A DNA stretch of 64,000 nt from Erodium maritimum (lineage: Eukaryota; Streptophyta; Magnoliopsida; Geraniales; Geraniaceae), in assembly GCA_963921825.1 (NCBI GenBank), contig OY997590.1, positions 56,906,012 through 56,970,011 on the forward strand. The letters run 5' to 3'. Positions 60,016 through 64,000 of this stretch are shown one piece after another. Under the pieces are notes generated by a model. It had not been told where the DNA came from, did no database searches, and saw only the letters and a list, made by a program, of their open reading frames with translations. The first letter of the stretch is position 1. Each line of letters begins with the position of its first letter. Both the position numbers and the translations under genes were made by a program.

Positions 60016-60334
60016 TGGTCCATCCGGATTGGGCCTCATTCCGGCCCAATTTCCCGTTTTAGCCTATGTTGGACTTCAGGCTTATTTTAGTCGTTTCTCG
60101 TTTTAAACGCAACTGAATTGGTTTTGATTCGAGTATTGTTTTGTATTCCAAGACTTTGGACCCGAGCTTGACGGAGGAGGAGACGGTTGGATCTCGTTAA
60201 GTTGAGGAGGAAGCTAGCCAGGTCGTCAGCTGCTAGGATTGGAGTACTTTGGAGTTTGAGGTAGGGAAAGTAGCGAATACCGTTTTAATTACAGAAAGTT
60301 ACTAGTATACCTCTAAGATAATACTAATAATCGG

Positions 60335-60455
60335 AAAGTTCCTAGTTTGCATATAGGATGTGATTCACTAGAATAACCGCTTTCAATTACGATAATAAAC
60401 GAAAGAGTCTTAGTTGCATATAGGATGTGATTCACTAGAATAATCGCTTTCAATT
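60335..60455. repeat. Direct repeat (two copies, about 68-75 bp) in the plus-strand LTR
   Basis: GCATATAGGATGTGATTCAC followed by TAGAATAA and CGCTTTCAATT occurs twice. Inverted counterparts lie in the minus-strand LTR near 57140-57230. Confidence 0.8.
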
Positions 60456-63400
60456 CTTTGGGAATTGCCGTGCTGGTAGAATGGCCATGTCGAGCCTTAG
60501 GGTTGCGTGTTGATTGTGATGCCATGATCTATGATTGAGATGCATGATACTTGTTGTAGCCGTTGGTTGAGAGTCATAATAAGATATACTCGGTGTAGCA
60601 TGTTGTTGCTATGTTTGGGCAAGTGTGCCATGCGTGATGTGATGTGAACCAATGACTGTGATATGATCGGGTGAGTGATAGACCGATTTGTGTGTTATGG
60701 TGAATTGGCTCGGTTGGTATACTGTGGTCGAGCTATGGCTTGTGATGCGTGTACTCTCTTGATGCGTGTTCCAAGAGGAGGTGTGTCCGATATGATACCT
60801 ACACTAAGAGAGTATGCCGGTGTAGGGTATCGATGACGAGGATGGTGTGATCATTACCCCGATGCTCTGTGGTTCGGGAAGGCGTACGACTGAATTATGT
60901 CCCGGTCAGTATGCGTGAGGCCCCGAGTCTACGTGACGGGAAGACGTCCGACTGAGGGATTGCCGGTCCGGGATGTGACCCCGAGTCTACGTGACGGGTA
61001 GATATCGGGACCGATACTGTGTGTTACGGTACGATATAAGTGGGACGGGCTGTGATAGTCGGTGATGTCGGGAAATGCAGTGTTAGTTATGTGTTTGTTC
61101 TGCTGTGTGATGTATGCTTGACGTTTGACTGTGTGCGTTGTTTTATGTCGTTTTGGTCTTGCGAGAGTTTTAAGTGTTTGGTAAACTTATGTGGAGGTCT
61201 TTAGGGTGGTGCTTCACTAGTATGCCCTAACTGGACGGTTACTCGTGGTGGTGAACGAATGTTCATAACCTTAACTACTTTTCGTGTTGAGCGAAAGCTC
61301 ACCCATTTACTTTGTTGTTTTTTCAGGTCTTGAGCGGGATCTGTGCTAGTGGGATTCTCGACGCTTGGGCGCTGGCGAGGGTCTTATCTAATGTCTAGAG
61401 ACGTACTGTTTTATTTCGAACTAAACTTTTCAGTACTGGATTTATGAGTTGTTGACTCACTTTTATCGGTTTATTATCATTGTTGGAACTTATTTCTTTC
61501 AAACTGCCTTTTGTTATTTATTTATTTAAGTTCGCGTCTCGAGTCTGGTCAAAACCGGATTTGGGGCGTGACAATTTGGTATCAGAGCCTGGTTTTCATT
61601 AAAATTGTTTTTCAAAACCTCAGACCGTACATCAATTAGGTGGGTAGAGTTGGGTCATTAAGTTAACGTGTGTCGGTCACGCAAGTCGAAGATGTCCTAC
61701 GCGTAGAAACGAGGCAGAGAGAGTCTTGGGTTGGTGGTTGTCCGGTCTAAGTATTGTGTGTCTTGGGTGAAACTGTGTGGTTGGTGTCATTGTTTGAGTT
61801 AATCTGTGTTCCGAGTGTGGACTTGGTCGGGCGGTAAGAGTGAAATTACCGAGACCCGAGGTGTGTGCCTGAGATAACTTGTTGTGTGTTGTAATTGTGA
61901 TTGAGTGTTGTGTGCAGGTTGTGATTGGTTGTCCTGCATAAGCGGATGGTTAGTGTAATTTATGAACGGGTCATGCCCGATTTTCTGCAGAAACTGAAGT
62001 GTATGTACCATCACGATTCAACTATAGGGGTCACTGTAGCTGGACGTGAATGGGGGGATGCCAAGTGGTTACAACGTAATTCGGGGACGCCTGAACCGGG
62101 TTGTAACGACGCGGTGTCAACATGAATGTTATGTTAGAAAGATGACGTGTTAAGAACTTGAGACTAAGTCTATGTTGTACATTGTGGAATTACTTGTGGT
62201 ATAAATTGTGGCATGTGTGACTTATGTGTGAAAATGTTGTCGAGCGTGACAATATGTGTAACCTCGTTGTTTGAGTGTATAATCTATGTGACGCACTAGT
62301 GTGCAGACTTCTCTGATGTGTGCAATTGTGTGACTATATTATACTGAGTATATTAGTAGTATGAGTACTTTTGTGTTGGACTGTGTGTGACGTTAGTTAT
62401 TTTTAAGCGCATCGTTCTTTAAGAGTAAGAAACTAAGCATGTGCGTTATCCGTGCAGCGGATTTGTGACATGGCACCGACTTACGTTCTGCGAGGCACGA
62501 GGAGACGACCCGCTAGAGGCCGAGGACAACCATTGACCGTTGAGTCGACAGGGGCGACTAGTGCCCAGGGTGCACCCGCTGAGGGGCACGAGAGGGTTGA
62601 GACAGCCCAGGCGGCAGCTCTGGAGGAGCTGACTTGCATTGTTTAGGGATTGGCAGCAGCCTTTGCTCGAAGAGAGGCTACAGCTCCGACACTAGAGGCT
62701 GTGTCTGCTGCCACTACAGCAGCCACTGAGGGACCTAGTCAGGTTGACAGTTACACTGCGCAGGCGCTGCGAGACTTCAGCAGGCTGGGCACGCCTGTGT
62801 TTTCCGCGGAGCCAAACCCCGAGGCAGTCGAGACGTGGCTGGAGCGGATCACCCGCAACCTGGACACATCAGGGGTCCTGAGTGGTAGCCTGAGAGTGTC
62901 GTTCACAGCTTTCCATTTGGAGGGAGAGGCCTACCACTGGTGGCGGCGCGAGCAGGCGCGAGTGGGAGATGACTTTGCATTGTTCGGACAGCGATTTCTA
63001 GAGCAGTACTTTCCACAGTCGGTACTGGACGACAAGCATCAGCATTTCCTTGAATTGTGACAGGAGCGACTGTCAGTGTCCGAGTACGAGGCGAGGTTCA
63101 CCTCCTTGTCTCGTTTTGCTCAAGAGATGGTACAGACTGAGGTTCTCCGTTGCCGACGTTTCGAGGCAGGTCTTCGCTCGACGATTGCAGATCGGGTCGC
63201 TGTTTTGAGGACCCAGGTTTACTCTGACCTGGTGGATCGGGCCTTGGCTGTGGAGCGGCGCTTCTGTGAGACAGCTAGAGTTCGAGAGGTCAGGCCGAGA
63301 CCGACCAGTTCCCTTAGCCCATATGAGTCTCGTGATCCGAGGAGGAAGAGGACCTCGGGGTCGTTCTAGTCCCAAACACAGTTGAGAGGGCTGCGACAGG

Positions 63401-64000
63401 TCGGGTCAGTGGCTTCTATTGGACGTTCCATGTCAGGGCGCACGTGCTACGGATGTGGGCAGCCGGGCCACATGGCTCGAGACTGTCCAAGGAGCAGCGG
63501 ACCAGTGGACCGTCCGGCGGGTAGACCTGAGGATAGGTCGAGTGCCGGGCCACCGCTATGTCACCGGTGTGGTCGGCCAGGACACTTCGCTTCCAGGTGC
63601 CCAGATCGGTTTTTGGAGGTGTCGGCACCGCGACCATAGCAGTCGCAGACTGGGCAGTCACCACAGTTCCAGCAGCGTCAGGCTCAGACGCAGAGAGCAC
63701 CGCGACAGGCTGCGAGCGCGCCAGCGCCGAGACAGCGAGCTGCACAGCAGGTCGCACTTCCACCACCCCCGAGAGGCGGACCCCCAGCACAGCAGGGTCG
63801 GGTGTATGCAGTCACCGACTCTCGAGCTGAGAGACGTCACTCCGGCCATGAGCTACTCAGGGTACGTGCTAGCTTTATAATTCTTGGGCATCTTTCTTGT
63901 TTGATACTGGAGTATCTCATTCTTTCATCTCCTCTTCTTTCGCTAGTATGTTGGGTTTGAGGGTAGATTCGTTGAGTCGACCTTTATGTCTTGACAACCC

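Larger units (their letters stand above)
58839..61573 (+). repeat. 5' LTR of the plus-strand Tekay element
   Basis: A 2735-bp LTR, similar in ends and much of its length to the inverted LTR 55890-58556. It contains a GC-rich repeat island (59745-60015) and direct repeats near 60335-60455 and 60890-61000. Confidence 0.88.
58839..64000 (+). mobile_element. Tekay-like Ty3/gypsy element, 5' LTR, leader and gag (runs off the window)
   Basis: The 5' LTR is 58839-61573 (2735 bp), starting TGTAAGAACCGCC and ending GGGGCGTGACA. TTGGTATCAGAGCC follows (primer site). An untranslated leader of about 0.9 kb precedes gag (about 62470-63640), which has a Retrotrans_gag-type core around 62780-63290 and two CCHC zinc knuckles near 63440-63600. 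The start of the aspartic protease lies near 63900. The element is inserted into the minus-strand copy at 58838. Its 3' part is outside the window, so LTR divergence cannot be measured. The visible part shows a few breaks. Confidence 0.9.

Noticed and set aside
59500-60110. Several overlapping open frames of 120-174 codons on both strands
   Set aside because: They arise from the GC-rich 36-bp tandem repeats inside an LTR; translations are repetitive and differ by strand.
1-64000. A new defence, biosynthetic or toxin-type gene system
   Set aside because: All intact genes belong to known plant families or to one unknown plastid protein. The remaining sequence is accounted for by transposons or shows no coding signal.

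Overview
The window is nuclear DNA from a flowering plant. It is almost certainly a eudicot, possibly an asterid, though the finer placement is a guess. The evidence is plant-type split genes with GT-AG introns, plant-only protein families (nodulin-related protein 1, DUF863, a thylakoid-lumen-type precursor), and a dense load of plant transposable elements, many nested in one another. No bacterial, viral or organellar gene cluster is seen. No rRNA, tRNA or CRISPR locus was found.

Four host genes can be supported. On the minus strand at 17820-18164 is a one-exon nodulin-related protein 1 (NRP1) gene. On the plus strand at 24077-26871 is a five-exon ankyrin-repeat gene like the 26S proteasome chaperone gankyrin/PSMD10. 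On the plus strand at 27315-28377 is a four-exon gene for a small plastid precursor with a thylakoid-lumen type cleavage site. On the minus strand at 36147-39177 is a three-coding-exon DUF863 gene of 912 residues, with a probable 5' UTR exon near 40657-40960. From memory, the first three match the order of the neighbouring Arabidopsis loci AT2G03440, AT2G03430 and AT2G03420, so this is likely an old conserved gene block spread apart by transposons.

Layout: 1-17060 is a four-part nest. A minus-strand LINE (RRM-type ORF1 and an endonuclease fragment) is split by a long LTR element (A) at 4476-16869. A has no recognisable pol. It carries a Ty1/copia element (6023-11033) in its interior and a minus-strand solo LTR of a Tekay-like gypsy family (13592-16557) inside its own 3' LTR. 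Then come a foldback repeat (17231-17667), NRP1, and a PIF/Harbinger transposon (18620-21263) that has itself been hit by a 516-bp TRIM (18733-19248). A Harbinger Myb/SANT-type relic (22100-22885) precedes the two plus-strand host genes. A young Ty3/gypsy chromovirus (28772-34569, perfect CTCAG duplication) separates them from DUF863.

From 41.7 kb onward the window is repeats only. There is a long-terminal-inverted-repeat element with a satellite-like core, interrupted by a 5'-truncated LINE with target duplication (42249-43017). There are three further LINE relics (44.8-51.3 kb), a deleted Harbinger derivative (52633-54375) and a Harbinger transposase relic (54831-55889). Last are two Tekay-like gypsy elements head to head: the 3' end of a minus-strand copy (55890-58838) and the 5' LTR and gag of a plus-strand copy that runs off the window (58839-64000).

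No new defence or biosynthetic system was found. The most interesting points are the nested transposon history, the pol-less element with unknown open stretches, the unstable GC-rich islands inside the Tekay LTRs, the EAR-like motifs of the DUF863 protein, and the uncharacterised lumenal protein.
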